Under the pieces are notes generated by a model. The model saw nothing but the letters and a program-made list of their open reading frames with translations, made no database searches and had not been told where the DNA came from. 64,000 bases of DNA from Actinobacillus indolicus (GTDB lineage Bacteria; Pseudomonadota; Gammaproteobacteria; Enterobacterales; Pasteurellaceae): the NCBI RefSeq assembly GCF_901764975.1, contig NZ_CABFKH010000004.1, positions 119,246 through 183,245 on the forward strand, written 5' to 3'. A program made the translations under genes and the position numbers. Of the stretch, positions 28,126-38,909 are shown piece by piece. Within the stretch, counting starts at the first letter, position 1. Each line of letters starts with the position of its first letter.

Positions 28126-29009
28126 TAGATAAACCTTTTCATATTGATTGCAAGTTTAGGAGAAATAAATGTAATTACTGCAATCAAAATATATTTTACA
28201 TTTTTACTTTTTAAAAACATCTTCCAATAATAATTAGCTGCTTTTCGAGATAAATTCATGATATGTGGGTAAGAAAGCATATATAATGAATTAAAAGCAA
28301 AGTTTTTTTGTTGAATATCTGTTTTTACATATTTTTGTTTAATAGCTTCAATTGCCAATTCAGTATTTTGTGTATTTGTCGATACACTTGCTCGTTTAGT
28401 ATGGAAAGTACAGATTGTTAAGGCTTCAGAAACATATTTTGGTTTAAATTCGTTATGAGAAATGACTTTCAAAATAAAATCATAATCTTCTAAAGATTTC
28501 AAATCTGTCGATAATCCATTGACTTCAAAGAAAAATGATTTTTTAATCGCGATCATCGGCATTCCGCCTACTTTATTTCCTAATAAAATATTATCCAGCG
28601 TTATGTCTTTTTCACTTTCATAGGGGTGAGTAAAATAAGTAAAACCTTCATTCACCATGATACATTCGGCAGGATGATAAATAAAATTAATATTAGGATT
28701 GTCATTAATAGCTTTTGCCAACATCTCACATTTTTGATGAGCAAAACGATCATCATCATCTAAAAAGAGTAACCAATCATTTTTAGCGACTCTTGCCCCA
28801 ACATTACGGCTTTCTGCCGCCCCTAAATTCTGATCATTCCTAATCACATTTACAGGAAATGGATAGAGATGTTTAATTTCTACTGGCTCAGTAGAGTGAT
28901 CATCAACAATAACCACTTCAAAATTATATTCTGTTTGATATTCCAAGCTAGCCAGTAAAGCAGGAATTTCATTTTTTCGATTATAAGAAGGAACAATAAT
29001 ACTAAACAT
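28125..29009 (-). CDS. GT2-family glycosyltransferase
   Basis: 294 residues with GT2 motifs FSIIVPSYNRKNEIPALLASL, VVIVDDHS, and the DDD motif in LLFLDDDDRF (about 88-94), followed by SLEDYDFILKV. The C-terminal 80 residues are helical and basic. It is AT-rich, like its neighbours. It overlaps the polymerase-like gene by 8 bases and the next GT2 gene by 1 base. Donor and linkage unknown. Confidence 0.85.
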   Translation of the reverse strand: MFSIIVPSYNRKNEIPALLASLEYQTEYNFEVVIVDDHSTEPVEIKHLYPFPVNVIRNDQNLGAAESRNVGARVAKNDWLLFLDDDDRFAHQKCEMLAKAINDNPNINFIYHPAECIMVNEGFTYFTHPYESEKDITLDNILLGNKVGGMPMIAIKKSFFFEVNGLSTDLKSLEDYDFILKVISHNEFKPKYVSEALTICTFHTKRASVSTNTQNTELAIEAIKQKYVKTDIQQKNFAFNSLYMLSYPHIMNLSRKAANYYWKMFLKSKNVKYILIAVITFISPKLAINMKRFI

Positions 29010-30189
29010 TTTCTGTCTTTTTATTTAAAAATAGAATTTTATTCTTACCTTCATTACCAAATAAAGATAAAAACATTAATAATACTAACATAATCCCAGG
29101 GAAAGCATAGGTATCTGCTTTCACATTCAATACTGAAAGAATAAATAATGTAGATAAAATAAACTTCCAGCTACCATCAAACCAATTTATTGCTACTTTT
29201 CGTATAAAGTAACACATAAATAAGAAGCACACAGAAAGATAAATAAACCCACCATATAATGTTTGGCGTAAAAAACCAGAGTCTGTTTTTCCGTAGTATC
29301 CACCTTCTGGATAAAAATAACGCCCATCTCCTACAAGAATTTGTTTTAATTCTGGGATATACAGGTGTTTTTGAACCAAGGTATCAGTAGATGAACTAAC
29401 AGTTCCCTTTCCATGAATAAGATTAATTAAAGGTTCTAAAGCATGTTCTACATATTTATTATCCGCAAAATTAAAGGCTAAAAAGAGACAGATTACCCCA
29501 AATAAGATGAGTGAGGGTAAATATCGCCATTTAAAATAAAGTAAAATACTTAATAATGAGATAAATAGAAATGTTCTACCTGAAATTAATCCAATAAATA
29601 GCATCAAGAAAATAAAAATGCTATGGATATTATTATGTTTTGCATTATACGCAAGCAAGAAATGCAATAAAAATACATAAAATAAACTTAATTGGAAGAA
29701 CGCCATTGAAGTTATATTATATAAACGATATTCCTGCTCTGAACCATAGAAACGTGGTAAAAAAGCATGCGTTTTGAGTACACCTTCAATAATAAAAGGA
29801 ATTCCAGCTAAAGCCAGAAAACCCACAATCGCCTGAATAATAATACCAATTTTAAGATCTCGAATAACTAATCCTTGTCCATTTTCCCTACGATAAAATA
29901 GATTGTAGATCCCCACCCCAAAAGTAAATAGAATTAAGGCTTTGATATACATTCCAACCGCATAAACTTCATAAGTACCATGAGCGAGCATCGGTATTGC
30001 ACTGACTGCAATCAATAAAATCAACGCGATAAAACTATCTATGGGTAATGAAATCCCATAATTTATCTCTTTTTTATAAACTTTATACGCTAAAAAAAAT
30101 AAAGAAATAACCCCACAAAAAAATGCCATGCGGAAAAAATGAAATAGCCATGGGTCGTAAATATAAAATAAATTAATCAACGCTGACAT
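29002..30189 (-). CDS. Wzy-like O-antigen/polysaccharide polymerase
   Basis: 395 residues with about 11 membrane segments. A large loop between segments (about 255-310) holds GDGRYFYPEGGYYGKTDSG. The pattern FIGLISGRTFLF and a single large loop are usual for Wzy polymerases, whose sequences are otherwise poorly conserved. Its place between a flippase, sialyltransferase and glycosyltransferases supports a role in LOS or O-unit polymerisation. It could instead be a ligase-like (WaaL) protein. Confidence 0.65.
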   Translation of the reverse strand: MSALINLFYIYDPWLFHFFRMAFFCGVISLFFLAYKVYKKEINYGISLPIDSFIALILLIAVSAIPMLAHGTYEVYAVGMYIKALILFTFGVGIYNLFYRRENGQGLVIRDLKIGIIIQAIVGFLALAGIPFIIEGVLKTHAFLPRFYGSEQEYRLYNITSMAFFQLSLFYVFLLHFLLAYNAKHNNIHSIFIFLMLFIGLISGRTFLFISLLSILLYFKWRYLPSLILFGVICLFLAFNFADNKYVEHALEPLINLIHGKGTVSSSTDTLVQKHLYIPELKQILVGDGRYFYPEGGYYGKTDSGFLRQTLYGGFIYLSVCFLFMCYFIRKVAINWFDGSWKFILSTLFILSVLNVKADTYAFPGIMLVLLMFLSLFGNEGKNKILFLNKKTENV

Positions 30190-30190
30190 T

Positions 30191-30970
30191 TTATTTTCCT
30201 AAATTACGCTTAATTGCTAATAATTTTTTTAATGGATATTTTGCTAATTTAGTCATAAAACCATGTGAAATGGATCCTCGAATAGCTTCTAAATTACTAT
30301 TTAAGTTTGGATTTTCTATCACCATTAACGGACGAACTACCTGAATATCAAATCCAAAATGATTGCCAAATAAAATAAAATCATCCGCTAACCAATAAGG
30401 TAATCCATTTTTTTTAACTTGTGCTAAAAATGCTTTTGCAACTGATTTTTTGATTAAATAAGCAACTGTTCCTGCAAAATAATTTTTATAAGGATAAACG
30501 ACAACAAATGGACAAGCGGTCACTTTCTTCTGTAAAAATGCAAATGTGGTTGGATAATTAATTTCGAGTTCTGTATCATCAAACGTCGCAATTTTAGATT
30601 GACCAACCAGTAATATATCTGCAGATGGCTGAGTCGCTAAAATTTTCTCAAGATTTGCCTGAAAATCTTGATTAAAAAGCGCATCATCTTCACAGATTAA
30701 ACTATATTCATCATCATGAATTTTTTCATCATCGCAAATTTGTTGATAAACACCTAAGTGGCTTAAAGTACAACCCACTTCCCCTTTTGTCACTTTTCTG
30801 CCATATTTTTCAGTAAAATCTGATAAATTAAAGCGTGTAGATAAACTTTGCTCATCTTCATTCATGGTATTAAATGCAGAAAATACCGTAAAATCAATAG
30901 TATTCGGTTGAGCAAAAAAGAGCTCTCTTCTATGGCTATCTTTATCTAAAGAGATTAAATATTTTTTCAT
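30191..30970 (-). CDS. GT25-family LOS glycosyltransferase
   Basis: 259 residues. GT25 motifs: [13 protein letters not shown] at the N-terminus, [17 protein letters not shown] and [10 protein letters not shown], as in Lex2B, LgtB/LgtE and LpsA of Haemophilus and Neisseria, which add Gal or Glc to LOS. Start spacing to the sialyltransferase stop is 1 base. An uptake sequence, ACAAGCGGTCA, lies inside the gene. Confidence 0.88.
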   Translation of the reverse strand: MKKYLISLDKDSHRRELFFAQPNTIDFTVFSAFNTMNEDEQSLSTRFNLSDFTEKYGRKVTKGEVGCTLSHLGVYQQICDDEKIHDDEYSLICEDDALFNQDFQANLEKILATQPSADILLVGQSKIATFDDTELEINYPTTFAFLQKKVTACPFVVVYPYKNYFAGTVAYLIKKSVAKAFLAQVKKNGLPYWLADDFILFGNHFGFDIQVVRPLMVIENPNLNSNLEAIRGSISHGFMTKLAKYPLKKLLAIKRNLGK

Positions 30971-30971
30971 G

Positions 30972-31898
30972 TTATTCTCGAATATCTATCACTTGAATAC
31001 CTGCATTCGCTAAGAGATCGTAAACCTGAATAAAATCAGGATTTTCCACATGAATTCTTAACGAAACGACATCAATATTAGGACTTTTATCTTTAATATT
31101 TAATGCTGCACTACTAAAATAAGTATAAATACAACATTTTTTATCTTTAAACTCTTGCGCTAAATAATCTTCTAAAATAAGTGGAGTATCAATATATTGC
31201 ACATTATCTAACGTATATTGCTCTCTAGGATGAGGTAAATAAGCATGTATATTGAATTGCTTAATGACTCTCTCTGCCAGATCAATATTTTTTTGTTTAT
31301 CTAAATAAACAGGTTGTCCAAGTAAAATATTAATTACTTCACCATCGGCTTCTTTTGCCTCTCGGCTACCGAATAAATCTACATATTCTGTATTCTGAAT
31401 AATATTCGGTAAACCTTGATAAATCGTATAATGTTTTTGAGATAATTCTTTTAATTTTGCTACACTATACTTATTACAAAATAAGGTATTAATTAAGCGA
31501 CGAATTGCTGTTTTAGGCTCATCAACATAATAAACACTATTACTTGCAATATTCGCTGTACCATCATCAAAGGTATAAAACTCATTAAACTTTGTTGAGC
31601 TTAAGATAAATTGAATTTGAATATCATTGATACTGGCTACAAAGACTTTATCAAAGGATTTACCTAAAAATTTAATTCTTAAATAGGCGATTTCTTTTAA
31701 TAAATTAAAGCGATCTGTACTCTGTTTCATCACAAAAGACTGGCTACATTTTTGAGTAAGTCTTTTTGCATAATAATCAAACTTGGCATTTTGTACTGAA
31801 CAAAGCATAATCCCATAAAACTTCTCATTAGGATATAAATCAATAATTTTTTCAGCCAATAAAACTTGCAAAGGTGTATAACAAATAATTAAATTCAT
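30972..31898 (-). CDS. lsgB: GT52-family alpha-2,3-sialyltransferase
   Basis: 308 residues resembling Lst/LsgB of the GT52 family, which transfers Neu5Ac from CMP-Neu5Ac to terminal galactose of LOS. Signatures: [19 protein letters not shown] at the start, [12 protein letters not shown] (about 101-112), the catalytic-region [12 protein letters not shown] (about 218-229), and [14 protein letters not shown]. The neuA gene two positions upstream provides the donor. It overlaps the flippase gene by 4 bases (ATGA). The exact linkage is inferred. Confidence 0.87.
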   Translation of the reverse strand: MNLIICYTPLQVLLAEKIIDLYPNEKFYGIMLCSVQNAKFDYYAKRLTQKCSQSFVMKQSTDRFNLLKEIAYLRIKFLGKSFDKVFVASINDIQIQFILSSTKFNEFYTFDDGTANIASNSVYYVDEPKTAIRRLINTLFCNKYSVAKLKELSQKHYTIYQGLPNIIQNTEYVDLFGSREAKEADGEVINILLGQPVYLDKQKNIDLAERVIKQFNIHAYLPHPREQYTLDNVQYIDTPLILEDYLAQEFKDKKCCIYTYFSSAALNIKDKSPNIDVVSLRIHVENPDFIQVYDLLANAGIQVIDIRE

Positions 31899-33100
31899 AC
31901 GCTTTTACTAACTCGTTTAGTGATCAAATATAAAATTGGGATAATGGCGATAGATCCCAAGATAGACGCATAAGGAATATATTGTATATGCGTATAGGTT
32001 AATCCTATCAGGCTTATTACATAAATAATGGTAGATAAGACCGAACAAAACGCAATAAATTTATTTTTTCCATGATAGAACAAGTAATTTACCAAAATAA
32101 AATAAGGAATAATTAACGTCGTTGAAATCAGGAATAATACAATATAATATTTTGTCCCCATAAATTGTGCTCCTAATACCCAAACAACGAGAGCCTCAGG
32201 AATTAGCCACATAATCAATGCAGGAACAGGCACAAAACAAAGGGCATAAAAAGCCCATTTATGTACGTGTTTTATTGTAATTCTTTTCTGTTTTAAACCA
32301 TCAAAAAAATGAGGAACCATCGCTTTATTTAAGGCTTGCAATACAATCATAAAAATCGATGCGATTTGTGCTCCCATCGCATAAATACCTAATTCTGCTT
32401 CACTAAATTGATGGAAAATAAAGATTCTATCTAACTGACCTTTTAAAAATAAACTGGCATTATGAAATATCAATGGAACACCAAACGCCAACAAATAGAG
32501 CAATGCTAATTTATATTGCTCAAACTTAAATTTCTTACGACGAATCTTTCTACTATATAAAGCATAAGAAACAAGAAACACGGTAATATAACCTAATAAA
32601 ATCGCAATAATTCTTTTTTCAACTAAATCCGTTTGATATATTTCAAGCATTAAAATAGTAAACACGACCGAGCTTAAACTTGAAATAAACTGAATAATCG
32701 CATAAGGAATTGCTTGTTTTTGGCATTGCCTAATACTTAATTGTACTGTAAAAAAAGATTGGAATATGGCAGATAATGCCAAATAAACCAAAATTTCTGA
32801 TTGTGCCAACCAACAACCGATTAAAATCAGCCCCCCCATAAATAACGTATAGGCATATCCTGTATTCACGACTAAATTTAGTGAACGTTTACCATATACA
32901 TAAAAATAGCGCGTAACAGCCCCTTCCTGACTTAATCCCACAATCAGAAAAAACAAAACCAGAAAGGTTTGGTAGTAAGCTAATTCACCAAATCCTTCTG
33001 GACCTAATTTCCGAGATAGATAGGGCAATAACAAAAATGGCATTGCCCTTGAAGTCAGTTCTCCGATTAAATAAATGGCACTATCTTTGAGCGCTTTCAT
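31895..33100 (-). CDS. lsgA: Wzx/LsgA-type polysaccharide flippase
   Basis: 401 residues with about 12 membrane segments of the MATE/PST flippase superfamily. The start [40 protein letters not shown] is the family signature. Flippases move lipid-linked sugars across the inner membrane. It overlaps neuA by 4 bases upstream and the sialyltransferase by 4 bases downstream. The lsgA-lsgB order matches the H. influenzae lsg locus. Confidence 0.87.
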   Translation of the reverse strand: MKALKDSAIYLIGELTSRAMPFLLLPYLSRKLGPEGFGELAYYQTFLVLFFLIVGLSQEGAVTRYFYVYGKRSLNLVVNTGYAYTLFMGGLILIGCWLAQSEILVYLALSAIFQSFFTVQLSIRQCQKQAIPYAIIQFISSLSSVVFTILMLEIYQTDLVEKRIIAILLGYITVFLVSYALYSRKIRRKKFKFEQYKLALLYLLAFGVPLIFHNASLFLKGQLDRIFIFHQFSEAELGIYAMGAQIASIFMIVLQALNKAMVPHFFDGLKQKRITIKHVHKWAFYALCFVPVPALIMWLIPEALVVWVLGAQFMGTKYYIVLFLISTTLIIPYFILVNYLFYHGKNKFIAFCSVLSTIIYVISLIGLTYTHIQYIPYASILGSIAIIPILYLITKRVSKSV

Positions 33101-33774
33101 GACATCTCTTTCTCAATCAGACTGTCTGCCAGTTGTAAATCTAATGTCGTATCAATATCGACAGAACGATACGTTGGCATTAAATAAAAGCGCACAGGCG
33201 GAATAAAGAAATATTTTTCTTGCAGTAAACTTGCAATATCGTTGATATAAATTGCACCGTTAGCACGATATGCTTTCGGTAGTTGCTGACGAGGTGCTTC
33301 AAAATCCTTAATTTCATTAATTGGGCTAATATCATCGCCATTTAATGTGAAAGATTTATAAGGGTGATGTTCACATTCACAAGCCGATACCACAGACTTA
33401 CTTTTTCCACCTAAAAAGATTTCCATCGCATTGCGAATATCTAACGCATTGCGAAGCGGGCTAGTTGGTTGGAACAGCGCCACAACGCCTTCACGGATAT
33501 TTAACGTTTCCAAGCAATGTACAACGGCATCAATAGTTCTTGTATTGCTTTGTGCGAGTTCTACAGGGCGATGAACAGCAGTTGCACCATATTTCTCGCC
33601 TTCCTGTAAAATACGATCGCCATCAGATGTCACCACAATCAGATCAAACATCCCTGACTCTTTTGCGGCTAACACCGCACGCCCAACAAGCGAAACACCA
33701 CCGACTAACTGTAAGTTTTTATCTTTAATTCCCTTTGAGCCTGCTCTGGCCGGAATAATTGCAATTTTTTTCAT
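33097..33774 (-). CDS. neuA: CMP-N-acetylneuraminate cytidylyltransferase
   Basis: Activates Neu5Ac with CTP to give CMP-Neu5Ac. 225 residues from [20 protein letters not shown] (the substrate-binding signature). Further motifs: [28 protein letters not shown] and the late [10 protein letters not shown] with the metal Asp pair. Very close in sequence to the H. influenzae SiaB/NeuA type. I place the start at 33774; the longer frame to 33795 overlaps the uptake sequence ACCGCTTGT. No neuB or neuC in the window. Confidence 0.94.
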   Translation of the reverse strand: MKKIAIIPARAGSKGIKDKNLQLVGGVSLVGRAVLAAKESGMFDLIVVTSDGDRILQEGEKYGATAVHRPVELAQSNTRTIDAVVHCLETLNIREGVVALFQPTSPLRNALDIRNAMEIFLGGKSKSVVSACECEHHPYKSFTLNGDDISPINEIKDFEAPRQQLPKAYRANGAIYINDIASLLQEKYFFIPPVRFYLMPTYRSVDIDTTLDLQLADSLIEKEMS

Positions 33775-33894
33775 AAATCTGACCGCTTGTATCATTAAAA
33801 ATAAACGTCGCTATTTTAAATTTAATCCAAAAGCTAAACAATATAGCGCATAAATAAGAAGAACAAATAAACAACGATTTTACGTAGTTTGACA

Positions 33895-34887
33895 CTACTC
33901 TGCTTTCACTTTTAATTCATAGGGTTTTGCAAAGGCAATTTCGTTTGTCCATTGGTTGTAATATCCTAAATTTTTTCCATAGGAGTTATCACAGACTTCA
34001 TTTGGGATCTCTAATAAACAAGAAAAAATATGCCCATGTAAACGGCTTGTCACGACCACATCATAACTTACAAAAATTTGACGCATTCGCTCTATCACAT
34101 CAAGGCTGTGTTTATACCACATATCATTTACTTTATTTTTCAAAAAGCCTAAATTCAATGTATTCGCTATACGCGCTAAGCGTCCGCAAAGCTTTTCAAA
34201 TTGATGATCTTTTTCTGTTAGCAAATCTTCCCAATCTTTAATATGAGCATCTGCCGATAATGTTGCACGAATTGACTGCTCTAACTGGCTTTTTTCAATA
34301 TCTTTTCGTAAAAAATAGAGCGTATTGGACATTGAAGTGACAGCATCCGTCGATTTTTTCGTTGTTAATCGACCATATAATTGATGTGCCATATCTGGCG
34401 ATAATTTCACATAAGGCGAAAAATGTGTTTTCAACAAATTAAAGGTTGCCATATCACGTGCAAATAAATGGCAATCTTTATGTGCTGAAAAGATACGCGC
34501 TGATTTTTCCATCGCAACTTGATTAGAAAAATGAGCGGTTTGAGGCATCACAATGACACGATTATTTGGAAATGCCTGAACAATATCTTCACGCATCTTT
34601 TGAATCGAGGGATATAAGTCGCCAAAATTACCACCACCATGGCAAATTAAGGTCGTATTCGGATTTACAAATTTTTTGACTTCTTGAATATCAAAACTTT
34701 GTAAACAACGACGTAGGCGAATTTGAATGCCATAATCACTAAAAAAGGCTTCTGTGCCTGCATAAATTAACAAATCCCCGACATTTAAATGAAGAGGATA
34801 ATCAAAATAGAGCACATCATTTTTATCTACAATCAACTGATTAATCTGTTCAAGTTGTTGTTTTAAATTCGTTAATACAGCATTCAT
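33895..34887 (-). CDS. Polysaccharide pyruvyl transferase family protein
   Basis: 330 residues matching PF04230: YFDYPLHLNVGDLLIYAGTEAFF, CHGGGNFGDLYP (about 83-94), FARDMATFNLL, and the late VVTSRLHGHIFSCLL. Family members (CsaB, WcaK, ExoV) add pyruvate ketals from phosphoenolpyruvate to sugars. The gene lies 120 bases upstream of neuA on the same strand and may belong to the same transcript or have its own. A pyruvylated LOS or capsule is inferred. Confidence 0.85.
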   Translation of the reverse strand: MNAVLTNLKQQLEQINQLIVDKNDVLYFDYPLHLNVGDLLIYAGTEAFFSDYGIQIRLRRCLQSFDIQEVKKFVNPNTTLICHGGGNFGDLYPSIQKMREDIVQAFPNNRVIVMPQTAHFSNQVAMEKSARIFSAHKDCHLFARDMATFNLLKTHFSPYVKLSPDMAHQLYGRLTTKKSTDAVTSMSNTLYFLRKDIEKSQLEQSIRATLSADAHIKDWEDLLTEKDHQFEKLCGRLARIANTLNLGFLKNKVNDMWYKHSLDVIERMRQIFVSYDVVVTSRLHGHIFSCLLEIPNEVCDNSYGKNLGYYNQWTNEIAFAKPYELKVKAE

Positions 34888-35024
34888 TTACGGCTTTCCA
34901 AAAAATAAAAATAGAAAAAAAGTGAGCATTAGAGTCATCCAAGCAGAAAATAGTTCTTAAAAGCTAAGATTTTTTCCAGTCACTCTCTTATAATACCACG
35001 ACTCTTTTTCTTACGGCGATTTCT

Positions 35025-35786
35025 ATGATGTATGAATTAACTAAACTGATCACAGCGATGATTTTACCGCCATTTAACGTGATTATTCTCTTTTTACTTG
35101 CGCTACTGCTACTGTCATTTCAATCGAAAAAATTAGGCTATTTTTGTGCTTTTCTCGGCATTGGGATTCTTTATGTCTTTAGTATTCCTTATACAGCCCA
35201 AAAACTGCAAGACAGCTTAATTGAAGAAAGCAATTTAAGTTTAGAAGATTATAAACAAGCGCAAGCTATTGTGTTGTTAGGTGCAGGCTTACGTGACAGT
35301 AAAGAGCTATATGGAAAGCTAGCTGTGCCACAAGTCGGCTTGGAGCGTTTACGTTATACGGCTTATCTCCACAAACAAACAGGATTGCCGATTCTCATTA
35401 GTGGCAGTAGCCCAAATGGCAATTCAGAAGCTAAAATTATGGCAAATGAATTAGCCGAGTTTTTTAACACGCCAACCAAATGGCAAGAAGATAAGTCCCT
35501 GACAACCATTCAAAACGCTCAATTTACCAAAGCGATGTTAGCCAAAGAGAACATCAACAAAATTATACTCGTGACAAACGAATGGCATATGCAACGTGCT
35601 AAACATCTTTTTGAAAAACAAGGGTTTGAAGTGTTACCAGCCAATGTTGGCGGTGGAATTACACCTGACTATTACGGCTTAAATATGATGCATTTTATCC
35701 CACAGGCTGGAGCACTTGCCTTAAATATGCAAGGGCTTAAAGAGTGGATTGGCTATTGGAAAGAAAAAGCGTCTGACAAGCGGTAA
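35025..35786 (+). CDS. ElyC/SanA-like DUF218 protein
   Basis: 253 residues: two N-terminal membrane segments (about 12-31 and 36-54), then a DUF218 domain with AIVLLGAGLRD, GLERLRYTAYLHKQTGLPILISG, EDKSLTTIQNAQFT and LVTNEWHMQRAKHLFEKQG. ElyC in E. coli affects envelope and peptidoglycan lipid-carrier supply. Two adjacent ATGs (35025, 35028). The 3' end overlaps the uptake sequence ACAAGCGGTAA. Confidence 0.82.
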   Translation: MMYELTKLITAMILPPFNVIILFLLALLLLSFQSKKLGYFCAFLGIGILYVFSIPYTAQKLQDSLIEESNLSLEDYKQAQAIVLLGAGLRDSKELYGKLAVPQVGLERLRYTAYLHKQTGLPILISGSSPNGNSEAKIMANELAEFFNTPTKWQEDKSLTTIQNAQFTKAMLAKENINKIILVTNEWHMQRAKHLFEKQGFEVLPANVGGGITPDYYGLNMMHFIPQAGALALNMQGLKEWIGYWKEKASDKR

Positions 35787-35814
35787 GATTTGTCTTATAT
35801 TTTGCAAAATGATA

Positions 35815-35843
35815 AAAGGGAATTCAAACTGAATTCCCTTTTA
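35815..35843. terminator. Bidirectional terminator between the ElyC-like gene and thiI
   Basis: Stem AAAAGGGAATTC / GAATTCCCTTTT, 12 bp and perfect, with a 5-base loop between convergent genes. Confidence 0.88.
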
Positions 35844-35848
35844 TCTCT

Positions 35849-37297
35849 CTACTGACGAAACACTTTCACATTACTAAAGCCATTCTCTTTCAAATAAAGC
35901 GCTTGCAACTTGCTCATCACGCCACGCTGGCAATAGAGCAAATAGGTTTTCGATTGATCTAAGTTGCCGAAATGATTAGAAAGTTTATAGAACGGTAGCT
36001 CTTTGACTTCAACACCTTCAAAGCTGAACGGTTTTTCGTCCACTTCTTCAGGGCTACGAATATCCAAAATCACATCGTTTTCGCCTAATTCCGAAGTGGT
36101 TTCAACGGATACCACTTCTTTTTCCGTCTGTTGAGCGATCTCACGAATATCTAAATAATGGGCGTTTTGTACCGCTTGTTCGAGAACCTCAAAGTTGAAG
36201 TTGCCTTCTTCTTCGATAATTTTGCTTTCAATCGCTTTCACCGTTGGATTTTTTGAAATCACACCACAAAATTCCGGCATAGATTTGGCAATATCGTCTG
36301 TGCCAATCTCTTTCGCCATTGCGATAATTTGCTCTTTATCGTGGGTAATCAACGGACGTAACACTAAGGTATCGGAAGCCTTGTCGATCAAGCGTAAGTT
36401 GGTTAAGGTTTGGCTAGATACTTGCCCTAATGCTTCACCTGTCACAATGGCTTGAATATCAAAACGTTCGGCAATTTTGCTGGCAGCACGTACCATCATT
36501 CGTTTAAGAACCACGCCCATCTGTCCGTTATCGACTTTTTCTAAAATCTCGCCGACCACATTTTCAAAATTGATCGCCACAAAACGGACTTTATGGGACG
36601 AGCTGTAACGGCTCCAGATATGATACGCCATCTGTTTCACACCGATTTCGTGAGCCGCACCGCCAAGATTGAAGAAGCAGTAATGCACACGAGAACCACG
36701 GCGAATCAGCATATAACTTGATACGCCGGAGTCAAAACCACCTGAAATCAGCGATAACACATCTTCTTGAGTACCAATCGGATAACCGCCTAACCCTTCG
36801 TGACGAGCTTTGATTAACAACATCTTATCGTGGTCAATATCAATACGCACCGTCACATCAGGGTTAGTCAATTTCACACTTGCCGATTCGATATGCTGAT
36901 TTAAGCCACCGCCCACATAGCGTTCCACATCAAGGGAGCGGAAATCGTGCTTACCTTTACGACGAACACGCACGCAGAAGGTTTTACCTTCCAATTCCTC
37001 TTTCACTTTTGCGAGGGTATGCTCAAAAATATCGTGCATTGTGGTAAACGGCATTTCTTCCACTTCAAGAATATGATGAATACCAGGGGTGCGTTTGAGT
37101 AAATCCAGCACGAGTGGAGCTTCTTCAGCGACTTTTGCTCGCACTTCAATAAAGTCCCAGTTACGAATCACGGCAACATTTTCTGTTTCACGCAGTAGCA
37201 CATTACGGATATTGGAGGTTAAAATTTTGATAAAGCGTTTACGCACGGAATCGCTTTTAATCATAATTTCAGGGAAAAGTTTGATAATAAATTTCAT
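35849..37297 (-). CDS. thiI: ThiI, tRNA 4-thiouridine synthetase with rhodanese domain
   Basis: 482 residues from [19 protein letters not shown]. Domains in order: ferredoxin-like and THUMP (about 1-165), PP-loop ATPase with [14 protein letters not shown] (about 185-198), and a C-terminal rhodanese (about 400-482) with the active-site cysteine in YCQRGVMSK. It makes s4U8 in tRNA and, in E. coli, supplies sulfur for the thiazole of thiamin. A longer upstream frame (to 37354) looks noncoding and lies over A/T-rich leader. Uptake sequence ACCGCTTGT at about 37373. Confidence 0.95.
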   Translation of the reverse strand: MKFIIKLFPEIMIKSDSVRKRFIKILTSNIRNVLLRETENVAVIRNWDFIEVRAKVAEEAPLVLDLLKRTPGIHHILEVEEMPFTTMHDIFEHTLAKVKEELEGKTFCVRVRRKGKHDFRSLDVERYVGGGLNQHIESASVKLTNPDVTVRIDIDHDKMLLIKARHEGLGGYPIGTQEDVLSLISGGFDSGVSSYMLIRRGSRVHYCFFNLGGAAHEIGVKQMAYHIWSRYSSSHKVRFVAINFENVVGEILEKVDNGQMGVVLKRMMVRAASKIAERFDIQAIVTGEALGQVSSQTLTNLRLIDKASDTLVLRPLITHDKEQIIAMAKEIGTDDIAKSMPEFCGVISKNPTVKAIESKIIEEEGNFNFEVLEQAVQNAHYLDIREIAQQTEKEVVSVETTSELGENDVILDIRSPEEVDEKPFSFEGVEVKELPFYKLSNHFGNLDQSKTYLLYCQRGVMSKLQALYLKENGFSNVKVFRQ

Positions 37298-37394
37298 AAA
37301 ATGGGTTTCAATAAATAAAAAGAAAAAACGGCAAGATCCTAGCATATTTTGCAAAATATTCCTAAGATCTTACCGCTTGTAAAGCTAGACAGAA

Positions 37395-38789
37395 TTATCT
37401 TCTGTATTTACCCGCCATCGCTTGATACACCGCATTTTCATTTTTGAGAATGGTGTATTTCGTTTCTAATAACGAAAGTTCTGAGCTACGTTCGGTGTTG
37501 ATTGCACTTAACCACTCACGCAATTCTGATACGCCTTGATCGTAACGATTTTTGTAGTAGCCACTGATACGTTTATCGTACTCATATTTTTTCTGTAAAT
37601 TGGCGTAGCTATTTCTTGATAAACGATAAGTTGAATAATAGGTGTCAATTTCATTTAATGCTGATGTTACTGTTTGCTCATAATTTAATTTCGCAAGTTT
37701 GTAACTCTCTTCTGAAATTTTGATATTATTTTGTACACGATTCCAATCTAAGAACGGTAAATCAAAGGAAATTGTGCCACCTGCAACAGGATTATCCACA
37801 GTATCACGCACTTTTGATGCACCACTTGATAAAGAGCCGCCTAAGGTCACAGTTGGGAACCAGCTATTTTCTGTCGCCGTTAAACTTTTAAATAAACCCT
37901 GTAAACGCTGCAAGCTTGCAATAACATCAGGACGATTCGCAATCGTTGATACAGGCACATTCATATCAACCCCTTGTAATTTCACCTTTAAAATACTTGG
38001 GTATTTCACTGAAAGTGGTTCATTGGGTTTTAAATTAAGTAAATCACGTAAGGTTTGTTCTGCAACAGTCTGTACAGATTGTAAACTGATCAAGGTGTTT
38101 TTCGCTGATAATACAGCTTGAGTTGCCTGATCTACACTTAATCTATCAATCGCACCTGCAGATAATTTATTATTTAAAATTTGGCTGATTTGCTCGTAGT
38201 TTTTGATGCTTTGTTGGGTCACACGAATTGCATCTTTGTAATAAGCCAAATTATAGTAGCTACTTACCACTGCATTAATCAGTGATAAACGTGTAGCTTG
38301 TAAATCTTCCTGAGTTGCTTTGTGTTCCCACTCCGCTGCACTTGCGCTATCTCTTAAACGTCCCCATAAATCAATGGTATAGCTCAGACTAAAGCCCACT
38401 TGGCTTGCAATGGTAGAAACACCCGTCGAATTTAAATTACTCGTTGAACCCACACCTTTTGATGCCGATGATGAACCCGAACCACTAAAAGTTGGTACTA
38501 AATTTGCACCGACTAGATTCGCATTATAGAGTGCTCTATTTACTGCAATAGTAGCTTTAGCTAAATCAATATTATTCGCTAATGCCATTTCAATTAAGCG
38601 GTTTAATTGGCTATCGTTATAACCTAACCACCATTGATCATTAATGTGATATTGTTTTGTAATATCTTGATATTGTTGATATTGTGCTTGAGCCTGCTCA
38701 AGTGTACCGTCTTGGCTCATTTTTGTCGTTGAACATGCACTTAACGCAATCGCTGCCATCAACGTTAAGGCTAATTTAGATACTTTCAT
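37395..38789 (-). CDS. TolC-family outer-membrane efflux lipoprotein
   Basis: 464 residues: lipoprotein signal with lipobox LSAC (Cys19), then two repeated outer-membrane-efflux-protein halves with long amphipathic helices. NDQWWLGYNDSQLNRLIEMALANNIDL and SYTIDLWGRLRDSASAAEWEH match the NodT/OprM-like branch, which forms the outer-membrane part of tripartite efflux pumps. In Pasteurellaceae related proteins (TdeA) also serve type I secretion of RTX toxins. No pump or membrane-fusion gene is next to it here, so it probably serves distant partners. Confidence 0.86.
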   Translation of the reverse strand: MKVSKLALTLMAAIALSACSTTKMSQDGTLEQAQAQYQQYQDITKQYHINDQWWLGYNDSQLNRLIEMALANNIDLAKATIAVNRALYNANLVGANLVPTFSGSGSSSASKGVGSTSNLNSTGVSTIASQVGFSLSYTIDLWGRLRDSASAAEWEHKATQEDLQATRLSLINAVVSSYYNLAYYKDAIRVTQQSIKNYEQISQILNNKLSAGAIDRLSVDQATQAVLSAKNTLISLQSVQTVAEQTLRDLLNLKPNEPLSVKYPSILKVKLQGVDMNVPVSTIANRPDVIASLQRLQGLFKSLTATENSWFPTVTLGGSLSSGASKVRDTVDNPVAGGTISFDLPFLDWNRVQNNIKISEESYKLAKLNYEQTVTSALNEIDTYYSTYRLSRNSYANLQKKYEYDKRISGYYKNRYDQGVSELREWLSAINTERSSELSLLETKYTILKNENAVYQAMAGKYRR

Positions 38790-38812
38790 GCTTGTTATCC
38801 CTGTGAAAAATA

Positions 38813-38836
38813 ATGGGCGTATTTTAAAGAAAACGC
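38813..38836 (-). terminator. Hairpin upstream of the TolC-family gene
   Basis: GGGCGT / ACGCCC stem with a 12-base loop; on the minus strand it is followed by ATTATTTTT. It can stop read-through from gmk. Confidence 0.5.
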
Positions 38837-38909
38837 CCCTTTTCGACTAGCTCTACACTGAACGATCATTCATCTTTTGCAAAAATTTACAGAAAACTGA
38901 CCGCTTGTC

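Noticed and set aside
37395..38789. RTX toxin secretion locus
   Set aside because: The TolC-family gene stands alone; no toxin, acyltransferase, ABC exporter or membrane-fusion gene is near.
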